A program made the translations under genes and the position numbers. From Chloroflexota bacterium (GTDB lineage Bacteria > Chloroflexota > Dehalococcoidia > UBA2247 > JAUWOP01): a stretch of 39,728 nucleotides of DNA. The DNA lies in assembly GCA_030612045.1 (NCBI GenBank), contig JAUWOP010000008.1:1-39728 (forward strand). The letters run 5' to 3'. Below the pieces are notes generated by a model. The model was not told the origin of the DNA. It saw nothing but the letters and a program-made list of their open reading frames with translations, and did no database searches. Shown here piece by piece: positions 24,642 through 32,791 of this stretch (the stretch's first letter is position 1; each line of letters opens with the position of its first letter).

Positions 24642-27032
24642 GTGGTAGGTATCTATCTGGGTTCAATACTGCTGAAGACTCACCTCGGCGATTTCTCGCA
24701 TTTCTATATGGTCCTCCCATTATTCCTTCTTCCTCTGATTCTCATCCTTCTCTTCTGGCATGAGAGACATAAGCAGGGTAAAGAACGCAAGGTTCTCCTC
24801 TGGAGTAGCATCTGCCTCACTATCCTTCTCTGTGGCATACTACGCTTTCCACCTCCACCAACCTATGATATTCATCTCTACAATGACCAGGGGGTAGTGG
24901 AGTTGCTAGGCACGGTAGAGGGGAATCCCCGCATCGAGGGTGGTTCAACCCGAATCTGCCTTGCTATTGAAGAACTCTCTCTGGGTAACGAGCAGAGAGA
25001 AGCATCAGGGCAGGTGATGATATATACCAGTGGGCTTACCACCTATAGTTGTGGAGACCTGCTCCGAATTACGGGTGAGCTTCAGTCTCCACCCTCAGAG
25101 GAAGAATCAGGCTATGGTGCTTATCTGGCAAAGAAGGGCATCGGGTCTATCATGTTCTATCCCAGGATAGAGCTAGTAGAGAGAAGCTCTCTCTCTGCTC
25201 TACGAGAGAGGCTGTCTCAATCCCTCTCTGCTGCCCTGCCTGAGCCACAGTGCTCACTGGGGCAAGCGCTGCTCCTGGGCATACGCACCCATATCCCCGA
25301 ATCCCTGATGGAGAGTTTTCGTCTTACAGGTACAGCTCACCTCATCGTTATTTCAGGACTTCACATAGCCATCCTCGGGGGCATTACCCTGGTGATAAGC
25401 GCGTGGCTGTTTGGTCGGTATCGCCCCACTTATATCATTCTCGCCCTCGCTGTGGTGTGGTTCTATGTCATGCTGGCTGGGATGCACCCCTCATCCGTAA
25501 GGGCAGGAATTATGATGAGTTTGGTGTTCACCGCTCTATGGCTAGGAAGACCAAGCAGTATCCTGCCTTCTCTGGGTTTTGCCGCTGCTATCATGGTAGG
25601 CATTGACCCCTCGATTTTATGGGATGTATCCTTCCAGTTAAGCTTTACCGCTATGGTAGGACTTGCCATCGTTACCCCTCATCTGCGGAACATAGGAGAG
25701 AGCGGCGCAAAGTTTCCCACCACCCTTGTCAATCTGACGCTGGATAGCATTGCTGTCTCACTGGGAGCCATAATAGCTACCCTGCCTCTTATCGTTTACT
25801 ATTTCGGCTATACCTCTCTTGTGGGACTTCCTGCTACTCTTCTGATATTATGGATGTTGCCTGGCGCCATTATCACTACACTCCTCGTTGCTCTGCTGGG
25901 TCTCTTTAGTCCATTTGTGGCATGGGTTGTTGGGTGGCTTGGCTGGCTCCTCCTCAGCTATATCATCATGATAGTAGAGGGATTCGCTACCCTGCCCTTC
26001 ACCTCTGTAAATCTCGGCTCAATTGAGGGCTACTGGGTCTGGTGTTACTATGGGGTGCTCGCTGTGCTTCTCTACCTTATCTCCCGCAGGAAAGCAGGAG
26101 TCAGGGAGTCAAGGCTCGAGAGTCAAAAGTCAAGAGGAGGGTCCTCCAGACACAAAACTAAGGTGTTCTCCCGCCTACCTTACAAGGCTATTCTGGCGTG
26201 TCTTCTGGTGCTATCCATAGGAGTCTGGACAGCAAACTTTGTTACCGCACCAGAGAAACAACTGGAGGTCTCGTTCATCGATGTAGGTCAAGGAGACGCC
26301 ATACTGATTCAGACACCTTCAGGACAACAGATACTCATTGATGGTGGACCTGACCCTGAGAGGATATGCCTGGCATTAGGAGAGAAGCTTCCCTTCTGGG
26401 ATAGGAGTATAGATATGATAGTGCTTACTCATCCCGAGGAAGACCACCTGGCAGGACTGGTAGAGGTATTGCGGAGATATGAAGTAGGACAGGTTCTGGA
26501 GCCGGGGACTCATAATGAATCCTCTATCTATGAGGAGTGGCTCAACTTGATTGAAGAGAAGGGCATCACGCGAACTATAGCTCAGGCAGGGCAGCAGATT
26601 GACCTGGGGGATGGGATAAGGATAGAGATACTCCATCCCCAAGAGGAACTCATGGAAGGGACTGGCTCAGACCTAAATAGTAATTCTGTGGTGCTGCGCC
26701 TGGTCTGGGATAAGGTGAGCTTTTTGCTGACCGGCGATATTGGGGAGGAGGCTGAGCGGGAACTTCTCCATCAAGAAGGAGAGCTAGAGAGCGCAGTGCT
26801 TAAGGTAGCTCATCATGGCAGCAGCACCTCCACCTGCGAGCAATTTCTAAGAGCAGTCAGTCCTCGGGTAGCAGTCATCTCAGTAGGGGAAAACAGATTC
26901 GGGCATCCCAGTTCCGAGGTAATAGAAAGGCTAACAGAACAAGTAGGTAATGAGCTATATCTTACCTCAGAGCGGGGTACTATCACCCTCACTACCGATG
27001 GCGAGAATCTATGGGTGGAGACGGAGAAATGA
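24642..27032 (+). CDS. comEC: ComEC/Rec2 competence DNA-uptake channel protein
   Basis: The 796-residue protein has the full three-part plan. An N-terminal DUF4131 region with two helices runs to about residue 200. The Competence core of roughly ten helices follows (HLIVISGLHIAILGG, MHPSSVRAGIMM, PSILWDVSFQLSF). A C-terminal metallo-beta-lactamase-like domain runs from about residue 545 (SFIDVGQGDAILIQ, LTHPEEDHLAGL, LLTGDIG, KVAHHGSSTST). It forms the channel for single-stranded DNA during natural transformation. The start is uncertain: an in-frame stop lies at 24609 and GTG 24642 is the first usual start. Residues near 485-505 are encoded by a run of AGTCA-type repeats. Confidence 0.92.
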   Translation: MVGIYLGSILLKTHLGDFSHFYMVLPLFLLPLILILLFWHERHKQGKERKVLLWSSICLTILLCGILRFPPPPTYDIHLYNDQGVVELLGTVEGNPRIEGGSTRICLAIEELSLGNEQREASGQVMIYTSGLTTYSCGDLLRITGELQSPPSEEESGYGAYLAKKGIGSIMFYPRIELVERSSLSALRERLSQSLSAALPEPQCSLGQALLLGIRTHIPESLMESFRLTGTAHLIVISGLHIAILGGITLVISAWLFGRYRPTYIILALAVVWFYVMLAGMHPSSVRAGIMMSLVFTALWLGRPSSILPSLGFAAAIMVGIDPSILWDVSFQLSFTAMVGLAIVTPHLRNIGESGAKFPTTLVNLTLDSIAVSLGAIIATLPLIVYYFGYTSLVGLPATLLILWMLPGAIITTLLVALLGLFSPFVAWVVGWLGWLLLSYIIMIVEGFATLPFTSVNLGSIEGYWVWCYYGVLAVLLYLISRRKAGVRESRLESQKSRGGSSRHKTKVFSRLPYKAILACLLVLSIGVWTANFVTAPEKQLEVSFIDVGQGDAILIQTPSGQQILIDGGPDPERICLALGEKLPFWDRSIDMIVLTHPEEDHLAGLVEVLRRYEVGQVLEPGTHNESSIYEEWLNLIEEKGITRTIAQAGQQIDLGDGIRIEILHPQEELMEGTGSDLNSNSVVLRLVWDKVSFLLTGDIGEEAERELLHQEGELESAVLKVAHHGSSTSTCEQFLRAVSPRVAVISVGENRFGHPSSEVIERLTEQVGNELYLTSERGTITLTTDGENLWVETEK

Positions 27033-27056
27033 AGACTAGGCATTGACCTATCGTGC

Positions 27057-27062
27057 TATAAT
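27057..27062 (+). promoter_or_regulatory. -10 box upstream of the AbiEi-like gene
   Basis: TATAAT lies 23 bases before the ATG at 27085 and 25 bases after the comEC stop. No good -35 box sits at 17 bases. The same CTATAATA context recurs at 30058-30066, downstream of the comEC-end relic. Confidence 0.4.
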
Positions 27063-27084
27063 ACTTGCGTCTGAGGTAACTGTT

Positions 27085-27576
27085 ATGGCACAAACTATAA
27101 GAACGCTTGGCGATAAGGGAAGCAATCTCCTCACAGAGTTGTCCCGTCAGGGGAAGTGCCTTTTCACTTTCAAGGATGCCGCCGAAATCTATGGCAGAAG
27201 CAATGGTGGATTGCATAAGTTGCTATTCACATTAGTCAAGCGGCGGTGGCTTCAACGTGTGGAAAAAGGCAAGTATCTCATACTGCCATTTGAAGCCGGG
27301 CGTGAAGGTGAGTGGACGGAACATGAGTTTATAATTGGCTCCTACCTTATTGAGCCCTATTATATTGGATTCCGCAGTGCACTGAATTACTATGGATACA
27401 CAGAACAAGTCAGTCGAACTGTCTTCATAGTATCAACGCGCCGTAAGTTAAAGCCATCCCTTGAGGTTTCTGGAGTAACTTATCGATTTGTCTATATGAC
27501 CAACCGAAAATTCTTCGGAGTTTCTGAAGTAACTCTGGATGGGTATGGTGTAAATATATCAGATTGGCAACCTTGA
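27085..27576 (+). CDS. AbiEi-like antitoxin/transcriptional regulator, C-terminally truncated
   Basis: About 163 residues from the ATG at 27085 (AQTIRTLGDKGSNLL), preceded by GAGG. The N-terminal part looks like a winged helix (LFTFKDAAEIYGRSNGGLHKLL, VKRRWLQRVEKGKYLILP). The middle part matches the AbiEi core (SYLIEPYYIGFRSALNYYG, then VFIVSTRRK and RFVYMTNRKFFG). In full-length relatives the protein continues after a 'V.ISD.EKT' motif for another ~80 residues; here it ends at YGVNISDWQP. AbiEi proteins are the antitoxins of type IV abortive-infection systems, but no AbiEii nucleotidyltransferase gene is adjacent. It is either a solitary regulator or a remnant. Confidence 0.65.
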   Translation: MAQTIRTLGDKGSNLLTELSRQGKCLFTFKDAAEIYGRSNGGLHKLLFTLVKRRWLQRVEKGKYLILPFEAGREGEWTEHEFIIGSYLIEPYYIGFRSALNYYGYTEQVSRTVFIVSTRRKLKPSLEVSGVTYRFVYMTNRKFFGVSEVTLDGYGVNISDWQP

Positions 27577-27602
27577 CTAATACGAGTGTCTCTTCTTGTG
27601 TT

Positions 27603-28205
27603 TTACGAAACAAAAGTAGCCATCTCTCCCACCTCCAGGGTGGTGGTGCCACGAAGGACAAAGATGGTATTCGAGGTATACTGGAAGTTAACTTCATCAT
27701 CTGTTTCAGTAGCTAAGGTAACGGTATCCGTCTCTGAGGAGACGGAGGTAACCGTGCCATTAAGGTGCTCATCAAAAATCCAGGCAGGGCATATTAGGTG
27801 TCGCCTCAGACATGGACGGTCACAGACCTGTGGTCGGCAGCGACAAATATTTCTCGGTTGAAGGCACTTATGTGGCACAAAATCCTCCAGGACCTCCGGT
27901 CGATCTTGCCACCACTCACGAATCTCATTAGCCTGCTCTTCAGTAAGCTCACCACTGTTAATAGCTTCTTGGAGTCGCTGCTCCCAGGCTTCATCACGCA
28001 TCTCATGACGTGCCTGCTTAAAGGCATCAGCTACTTGCTCTTCTTCCAGCCCTAGAATACTTGCTACCTTGCTGATGAAGGTCTGCGCTGGACCATTGCC
28101 TTCTTTACTGGATGACCCTGAGGCAAAGGCAACAGTGGTAAATCCAGCCGCAAGAACAAGGACTGCCACGATGGCAATTACTAGAAACTTAGTGTACTTT
28201 CTCAT
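27603..28205 (-). CDS. Secreted protein with helical N-domain and DUF5666-like C-domain
   Basis: A 200-residue protein with a signal peptide (MRKYTKFLVIAIVAVLVLAA, cleavage likely after AFA). A helical region follows that reads like DUF2680/YckD proteins (VASILGLEEEQVADAFKQA, INSGELTEEQANEIREWW). Next comes a cysteine/arginine-rich stretch (CLQPRNICRCRPQVCDRPC), then a beta-rich segment (GTVTSVSSETDTVTLAT, TTTLEVGEMATFVS) like DUF5666. The end is abrupt: one base shift at the stop would allow KTQEETLVLVKV, so the C-terminus may be frameshifted. The function is unknown; it is probably extracytoplasmic. A strong GGAGGTGAT-type site precedes the ATG. It lies downstream of the sigma/anti-sigma operon. 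Confidence 0.65.
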   Translation of the reverse strand: MRKYTKFLVIAIVAVLVLAAGFTTVAFASGSSSKEGNGPAQTFISKVASILGLEEEQVADAFKQARHEMRDEAWEQRLQEAINSGELTEEQANEIREWWQDRPEVLEDFVPHKCLQPRNICRCRPQVCDRPCLRRHLICPAWIFDEHLNGTVTSVSSETDTVTLATETDDEVNFQYTSNTIFVLRGTTTLEVGEMATFVS

Positions 28206-28316
28206 CTCCTTATATCACCTCCTTTCTTTGCTATTTCGTAACTACTCAGGCACACTTTAGACAGGATTTACCAGGATTATAGTTCCTCTCGTAATATGCA
28301 AAACCAAAGGACTGGC

Positions 28317-29306
28317 TCATATCTCTATCCGCTCGAATGTAGAGCTGACTGTTAACTTGCCATCCATCATTCCAGGTACCACATCAGTTCTGATTGCTGT
28401 TGTTTGAGACTCATGTGACTTATCAAGCATGTATACCTTTACTACCTCTCTTTTGCCCCAGTCTATTTTCACAAGACAGAGTTCCTTATCATCCTGCCGC
28501 AGAGCTAAACCAACGAATTCCTTTTCAGGAGAAGATAAATATGCGGTTCTGCTTACCTCGGCGCCAGCATCAAGGAAGCCTCGAACTTCAGGATTACCAC
28601 GAGCTACATTAATGACAGCATCCACGCTCACTCCCTCGGGTAGACCCGATGGTCGTAGTGTATAGCTCTTGCTAGCCTCAGTTAATTCAATTCGGATAAC
28701 TCTTCTCTTTCCCTCCTCTACATCTACCGTGGCAATCCCTATCAATGTTTTATCTTCTGGGCGCATAAGATGAACATAATAAATGTTTCTCTTATCTGAC
28801 TTGAACGCCACTACATACACTTTGGAGGAGACAGAGAAGCCCTTCTCTGCCAGCAAAAGCTGGACTCCTGGGTCTTCCAAAGCTATGTTCTCTGCCATGG
28901 CTTCCGGGGACTGCCCCAGCAGCGATGGTATTGTTAGGCACAACCCCACAATTAATGCCACACTCAATGCGCAGGCAAGTGCTTTCTGCCAAACAGGTTG
29001 CTGCCTTAGCCTATCTATTCCTCTTTTTACTTTTGACTTCACCATTATTAAAATAGGAATCCTGCGATGCTCCTCTCTTTCTAGTGGCTGCTTGATAGTT
29101 GCCCAGGCATAGGAGGAAGGGGAAACCCTTGCTGTGATTACCTTAAAAGCATGGCGAAGCTCTCTCTGGGTGCTGGCAAGAGCCTCCAATTCCTCCCTGC
29201 AACTGGGACAAGCAGACAGATGAGCCACAATAGCATCTCGTTCCTCAGTGCTAACCTCATTATCGAGGTAGCTGAGGAGTAGTTGGTTAATTTCCTTACA
29301 ATTCAT
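28317..29306 (-). CDS. Anti-sigma factor with zinc-finger (zf-HC2) domain
   Basis: The 329-residue protein opens with MNCKEINQLLLSYLDNE and HLSACPSCREELEAL, the HxxxCxxC zinc-binding anti-sigma domain. One transmembrane helix follows near residues 110-130 (ALACALSVALIVGLCLTI) and then a ~190-residue outside domain. It overlaps the sigma gene by 4 bases (ATGA) and so is coupled to it. By family knowledge it holds the ECF sigma factor inactive at the membrane until a signal arrives. The outer domain contains two similar stretches (VYVVAFKSDKRN and EFVGLALRQDDKE), which may be sensor repeats. The signal is unknown. Confidence 0.87.
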   Translation of the reverse strand: MNCKEINQLLLSYLDNEVSTEERDAIVAHLSACPSCREELEALASTQRELRHAFKVITARVSPSSYAWATIKQPLEREEHRRIPILIMVKSKVKRGIDRLRQQPVWQKALACALSVALIVGLCLTIPSLLGQSPEAMAENIALEDPGVQLLLAEKGFSVSSKVYVVAFKSDKRNIYYVHLMRPEDKTLIGIATVDVEEGKRRVIRIELTEASKSYTLRPSGLPEGVSVDAVINVARGNPEVRGFLDAGAEVSRTAYLSSPEKEFVGLALRQDDKELCLVKIDWGKREVVKVYMLDKSHESQTTAIRTDVVPGMMDGKLTVSSTFERIEI

Positions 29307-29827
29307 GGTGTAAGCTCCTTGCGCAAGGCCTTAATAGCAGTGTTAAGTCGAGATTTGACTGTTCCCAAAGGGATTTTTAAGACTTGCGCTATCTCATCAT
29401 AAGAGAGGTCATCAAAATACCTGAGAGTAAGCACTGCACGATGTTTTCTATCTAAGGACTTCATTGCTCGCTGTATCCTCTCACTTTCCTCCTGCTTTAT
29501 TAAAAGCTCTTCAGGAAGCTGAGAAGGGGCTCCCGGCGGGTCAAAATCCCCTTCTTCAAGCCTTTCATCAAGAGAGAAGAAGGGCAAATGCTTCTTGCGG
29601 CACTTAGAGATACATTGGTTGACAGTGATGCGATGGAGCCATGTGTTAAATCCCCCTTTCTCAGGACGGAAGGTGTCACCTGCTCTATAGACCTTGATAA
29701 AAACCTCTTGCAAAACATTCTCAGCTTCTTGGGTATCGCCTAGAATTAAGTAAGCGGTCTTGAAGACCATGTCTTTGTGACAATGAAAGAGTGCTTCAAG
29801 CTCCTCTAACTCAGATTGCTTCGCCAA
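29303..29827 (-). CDS. ECF-type RNA polymerase sigma factor
   Basis: A 174-residue group 4 sigma factor. Region 2 includes LFHCHKDMVFKTAYLILGD, ENVLQEVFIKVYRAGDTF and FNTWLHRITVNQCISKCRKK. Region 4 includes AVLTLRYFDDLSYDEIAQVL and PLGTVKSRLNTAIKALRKEL, a complete helix-turn-helix. It starts with TTG at 29827, preceded by AAGGAG at 8 bases. Its own promoter (29856-29882) has the ECF type, so it is probably autoregulated. It is cotranscribed with the membrane anti-sigma factor. A truncated copy of its 5' end and promoter lies 20 kb away at 9537-9684. Confidence 0.92.
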   Translation of the reverse strand: MAKQSELEELEALFHCHKDMVFKTAYLILGDTQEAENVLQEVFIKVYRAGDTFRPEKGGFNTWLHRITVNQCISKCRKKHLPFFSLDERLEEGDFDPPGAPSQLPEELLIKQEESERIQRAMKSLDRKHRAVLTLRYFDDLSYDEIAQVLKIPLGTVKSRLNTAIKALRKELTP

Positions 29828-29855
29828 GCTATAGTCTCCTTATCTTCTACTATAA

Positions 29856-29882
29856 TATACGCAGAGTTAGCAAAAAAGTTCA
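29856..29882 (-). promoter_or_regulatory. ECF-type promoter of the sigma/anti-sigma operon
   Basis: Minus strand: TGAAC, 16-base spacer, CGTATA, close to the SigW-like consensus TGAAAC-N16-CGTA. The same boxes and spacing occur in the duplicate at 9658-9684. It lies 29 bases upstream of the TTG start. Autoregulation by the encoded sigma factor is inferred. Confidence 0.6.
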
Positions 29883-29940
29883 TTTATATTTTACTATCGT
29901 ATTAAAAACTGGTATACCCAAGACACTACTGGAGTAGCTT

Positions 29941-30070
29941 CTTAAGTAATGAGCCATATCTTACCTCAGAGTGAGGTGCCATCACCTTCACTACCGATGG
30001 TGGGAAGCTGTGGGTGAAGAACAGAGGGATGAATACCCGAATAGCTGTAGCCTATCTGCTATAATAGTAG
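29941..30070 (+). pseudogene. Decayed copy of the comEC 3' end and downstream promoter
   Basis: About 130 bases match 26945-27070. The reading frame gives SNEPYLTSE-stop-GAITFTTDGGKLWV, against GNELYLTSERGTITLTTDGENLWV at the end of ComEC. The following spacer keeps CTATAATA. Both copies point the same way and lie about 3.0 kb apart, bracketing the AbiEi-like, secreted-protein and sigma/anti-sigma genes. It is a relic, with a TGA in place of an arginine codon. Confidence 0.8.
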
Positions 30071-30134
30071 GTAATGGGGGTTCAAATCACTTCTCGAGGA
30101 CCATGTGGTTCATCTACTTTGTGGGGTGTTCTAT

Positions 30135-30245
30135 ATGGTATGGATTCTACTAGTAGACTTAGCATATAAATCTTATGGCAATTTTAGCTTCTGTTTGCTG
30201 GGGGAATCAGTTGGGGGAATAGTGAATATCCTGCAGGTAGGAAAA
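30135..30245 (+). pseudogene. Possible relic of a membrane-protein N-terminus (PlsY-like)
   Basis: After the comEC-end relic, an open stretch from ATG 30135 reads VWILLVDLAYKSYGNFSF then CLLGESVGGIVNILQVGK. This faintly resembles the first helix and the 'GxIDIRxVGSGN' motif of the acyltransferase PlsY, which in some relatives might follow comEC. The match is weak and the stretch soon runs into the convergent jag gene. No other gene is seen between 30070 and 30247. Confidence 0.25.
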
Positions 30246-30247
30246 CA

Positions 30248-30958
30248 TCAATGCCTCTTAGGCAGGATAATTACCTTACGTGAGTCCCCCTCTCCTACAC
30301 TTTGAGTGGTCACCAGTGGATTATCCCTCAGTGAGATGTGGATGAGCCGTCGCTCGCTAGCAGGCATTGGCTCTAGCGTTATTGACCTCCCTGTAGTGTT
30401 TACTTTTTGAGCCAGGCGTGTTGCTAGGACACCCAGGGTTTGGTAACGACGCTGCTTATAGCTCTCCACATCAATAACTATAGGTACTTGCTCTCTAAAA
30501 TGGCGAGCAGCTATCACCCTCACTAAATGCTGTAGAGAAGCTAATGTCTGCCCGCGACGCCCAATAAGAATACCCAAATCATTCCCTACGATATTTAGGG
30601 TAACAGAGGCATCTTCATTAGTTGTGGGTGTATTTACTACCTCTACCTGAGCATTTACTCCCATTAGTACTAGTAACTTTTCGAGCACACCCTTGACTAC
30701 CATAACGGATTCAGAAGGTAAGCTAGCTATGGTACGGTCGTCTTGTCTATCAAGTATAGTCTCACCTTCCTCCTCTTTGGCATCCTGGAGCAGAGGCCGA
30801 ACTAAAATTCTGGCATCCTGGGCACCTAATCCCAGAAGGCCTGACCTGCCCTTCTTTACTATGGTAATTTCTACCTCTTCCTCTGAAAGCCCTAACTGTT
30901 CTAAAGCCTTCTCCACTGCTTCATCAACTGTTCTTGCGCTTACTTCTATTTCTTCCAT
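30248..30958 (-). CDS. jag: RNA-binding protein Jag/KhpB (SpoIIIJ-associated)
   Basis: The start at 30958 (MEEIEVSARTVDEAVEKAL) is supported by AGGGGAG upstream and by family N-termini; the longer open frame to 31210 only overlaps yidC. The 236-residue protein has an N-terminal Jag_N domain (VEITIVKKGRSGLLGLG), a KH domain with the GxxG loop (ILIGRRGQTLASLQHLVR) near residue 140, and an R3H domain (YKQRRYQTLGVLATRLA, then HISLRDNPLVTTQSVG) at the end. It binds RNA and affects cell-shape control in other bacteria. It lies downstream of and overlaps yidC by 35 bases. Confidence 0.92.
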   Translation of the reverse strand: MEEIEVSARTVDEAVEKALEQLGLSEEEVEITIVKKGRSGLLGLGAQDARILVRPLLQDAKEEEGETILDRQDDRTIASLPSESVMVVKGVLEKLLVLMGVNAQVEVVNTPTTNEDASVTLNIVGNDLGILIGRRGQTLASLQHLVRVIAARHFREQVPIVIDVESYKQRRYQTLGVLATRLAQKVNTTGRSITLEPMPASERRLIHISLRDNPLVTTQSVGEGDSRKVIILPKRH

Positions 30959-31850
30959 GTTTTGATTTCTCCCCTTGTCTAGTATAACCATCCTTCGACA
31001 CCACAATGTCTGCACCTTGGGACAGAGCTGCCTTCTTTGTCTTCTTGCCAACAGACTTTGGGTCTGCTGCCAATGGCTGAACTGGTGATGGTGAAGGGCG
31101 AAGGTTACTCCATCCATAAATGAAATACTGTATTCCGATGCTAATAACATTAGAGACCAGCCAGTATAGAGGAAGTCCGCTATTAGGTAGTGTAAAGGTA
31201 ATGAAGCCAAACATCAGTGGCATCATCAGCTGCATCATCTTGTTCATCTGTGCCTGTTTGGGGTCAGTAGCCGGCGGAGTTACCATCTTCTGGGAGACCC
31301 ACATGCTGATTATTATTAGGACAGGTAAGATAAAATAGGGGTCTCGTGCTCCCAGATCAAGCCAGAGGAAATCACGAGCGTACTCCATTGCACCCTCTCC
31401 TAAAGCCCATTGTACCAGGGACCATGAATAGAGAAACTCAGAGAGATTCTCAAGAGAGGTATCTAAACCTTTGTTGATTGCTTGGTATAGAGCAATCCAG
31501 ATGGGCATCTGAATAAGCATAGGAAGTACCATAGGTGATGAGAGACATCCTAGCGGACTCATACCCATCTCTTTATACAGCTTCATTGTCTCCTGGGAAA
31601 GCTTCTGTTTATCCCTGGCGTACTTCTTCTGTAATTCCTGTAGCCTGGGCTGCAGATCCCGCATCTTCTCTGACATAACTTTAGAGGCACGGAGTTGCTT
31701 GATAGTAAGAGGAAGTAAGACCAGACGCACCACAATAGTAAATATTATGATGGCATAACCTAGATTCTGACCCAGCATACCAGCCAGTGCTATCAGTAGA
31801 TTTAGGATAGGATTAACTAGAATGAAATCCCATGCGGCACCTATACCCAT
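30924..31850 (-). CDS. yidC: Membrane protein insertase YidC/Oxa1
   Basis: A 308-residue Oxa1-type insertase of the short form without the large periplasmic domain. The N-terminal helix starts at VNPILNLLIAL; the cytoplasmic hairpin is LQPRLQELQKKYARDKQKLSQE with MKLYKEMGMSPLGC; further helices include MVLPMLIQMPIWIALYQAI, PLMFGFITFTLPNSGLPLYW and VSNVISIGIQYFIY. A lysine-rich tail follows. It inserts proteins into the cytoplasmic membrane with or without SecYEG. It lies in the conserved rpmH-rnpA-yidD-yidC-jag order. A 144-bp gap before it, after yidD, shows no gene. Confidence 0.94.
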   Translation of the reverse strand: MGIGAAWDFILVNPILNLLIALAGMLGQNLGYAIIIFTIVVRLVLLPLTIKQLRASKVMSEKMRDLQPRLQELQKKYARDKQKLSQETMKLYKEMGMSPLGCLSSPMVLPMLIQMPIWIALYQAINKGLDTSLENLSEFLYSWSLVQWALGEGAMEYARDFLWLDLGARDPYFILPVLIIISMWVSQKMVTPPATDPKQAQMNKMMQLMMPLMFGFITFTLPNSGLPLYWLVSNVISIGIQYFIYGWSNLRPSPSPVQPLAADPKSVGKKTKKAALSQGADIVVSKDGYTRQGEKSKHGRNRSKRKNS

Positions 31851-31994
31851 CGCAATACATCACCATAGGAATTTTCAGCAGGGCATAAAGTGGCAGCTAG
31901 CAGAGGCACATCAAGTTTTACGAAGCCTAATCCCCCGCACCTCACCCTCAGGAGTAACCCACATCTACTGGGGGTAAACCTACAGAAAGACATA

Positions 31995-32204
31995 TCAGGG
32001 TACAGGGTCATATCCACCAGGATTAAAGGGATGACAGCGACATATTCGCTCGATTGCCAGCCATCCTCCCTTAAAGAGTCCAAATTTCTGAATAGCTTCA
32101 TAGGCATACTGAGAGCAGGTAGGTATGAAGCGACAACATGAGGGGGTAGCTCTTGACCAGGTAACCTGATACAACCTAATTAACCCTAGTGCTAACCTAT
32201 TCAT
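31995..32204 (-). CDS. yidD: Membrane protein insertion efficiency factor YidD
   Basis: A short 69-residue protein with the YidD pattern [19 protein letters not shown], then [15 protein letters not shown] and [19 protein letters not shown]. YidD is a small membrane-associated protein that helps YidC-dependent insertion. The start at 32204 overlaps the end of rnpA by 8 bases. Its place between rnpA and yidC is the usual one. Confidence 0.93.
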   Translation of the reverse strand: MNRLALGLIRLYQVTWSRATPSCCRFIPTCSQYAYEAIQKFGLFKGGWLAIERICRCHPFNPGGYDPVP

Positions 32205-32547
32205 GCTTCTTCTTCAGGGTATACTTCAGCATTCCGGTGCTACGGAACAAATCTACCATAGATTCTCTGAGTCTAATATAATCTGCTGTAGCCGCTGCTG
32301 GACGAGCAATAAATACCACATCCCACCCTTCTTGAACATCTATTGACCACAAAGCTCCACGCAATCGCCGCTTTACTCGATTACGTACCACTGCATTACC
32401 TACTCGCTTACTTACTGAAAATCCATACCGGTTAAAATCCCCTCCATTAAGGATTGCCTTCATCACCAGCAAACTATTTACGCTAGGTTTCCCTGCTTTA
32501 TAGACTGCAACAAACTGAGCATTTTTGGTGAGATGACTTTGCTTCAT
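32197..32547 (-). CDS. rnpA: Ribonuclease P protein component
   Basis: A basic 116-residue protein with the family motif [17 protein letters not shown] near residue 50, preceded by [10 protein letters not shown] and followed by [21 protein letters not shown]. It helps the RNase P RNA bind pre-tRNA. It starts with ATG at 32547, 45 bp after rpmH, and overlaps yidD. Length is within the family range. Confidence 0.94.
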   Translation of the reverse strand: MKQSHLTKNAQFVAVYKAGKPSVNSLLVMKAILNGGDFNRYGFSVSKRVGNAVVRNRVKRRLRGALWSIDVQEGWDVVFIARPAAATADYIRLRESMVDLFRSTGMLKYTLKKKHE

Positions 32548-32592
32548 AGTTGATAACTAAGCTAAAAACATATCTTACATGCATATTGGAAA

Positions 32593-32730
32593 CTACACCG
32601 TTAGCCGATAGCGTCCCTTAAGACGGCGTCTCTGTAATACCCGACGCCCTCCTTTGGTACTCATCCTCATCCGAAAGCCATGTACCCGCAGGCGTCGCCG
32701 CTTCTTTGGTTGATATGTCCTTTTAGGCAA
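32593..32730 (-). CDS. rpmH: 50S ribosomal protein L34
   Basis: The minus strand from TTG 32728-32730 to TAG 32593-32595 encodes 45 residues beginning [19 protein letters not shown] and continuing [19 protein letters not shown], a textbook L34. The TTG start has GAGAGGATGTGAA just upstream. It is the first gene of the rnpA-yidD-yidC-jag cluster. No dnaA is divergent from it in this window; the neighbouring space is taken by mobile-element relics. Confidence 0.95.
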   Translation of the reverse strand: MPKRTYQPKKRRRLRVHGFRMRMSTKGGRRVLQRRRLKGRYRLTV

Positions 32731-32756
32731 TTCACATCCTCTCGATTATTAGTTAA

Positions 32757-32786
32757 ATGATACCCTAACCCTTATCACTAAGTCAA
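32757..32786 (-). promoter_or_regulatory. Promoter of the rpmH operon
   Basis: On the minus strand TTGACT (32781-32786) and TATCAT (32757-32762) are separated by 18 bases and lie 26 bases before the TTG start of rpmH. The fit to the housekeeping consensus is good. The transposase-relic repeat begins only 6 bases beyond the -35 box. Confidence 0.65.
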
Positions 32787-32791
32787 CAAGC

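Noticed and set aside
28783-29112. A 109-codon open frame on the plus strand
   Set aside because: It is antisense to the anti-sigma factor gene, whose zinc finger and membrane helix are clear.
30071-30108. GGGGGTTCAAATC followed by CTCGAGGACCA, resembling the T-arm and 3' end of a tRNA
   Set aside because: No matching 5' acceptor strand (CCTCGAG) lies 70-90 bases upstream, the T-stem has a mismatch and two G-T pairs, and the upstream region is the comEC-end relic.
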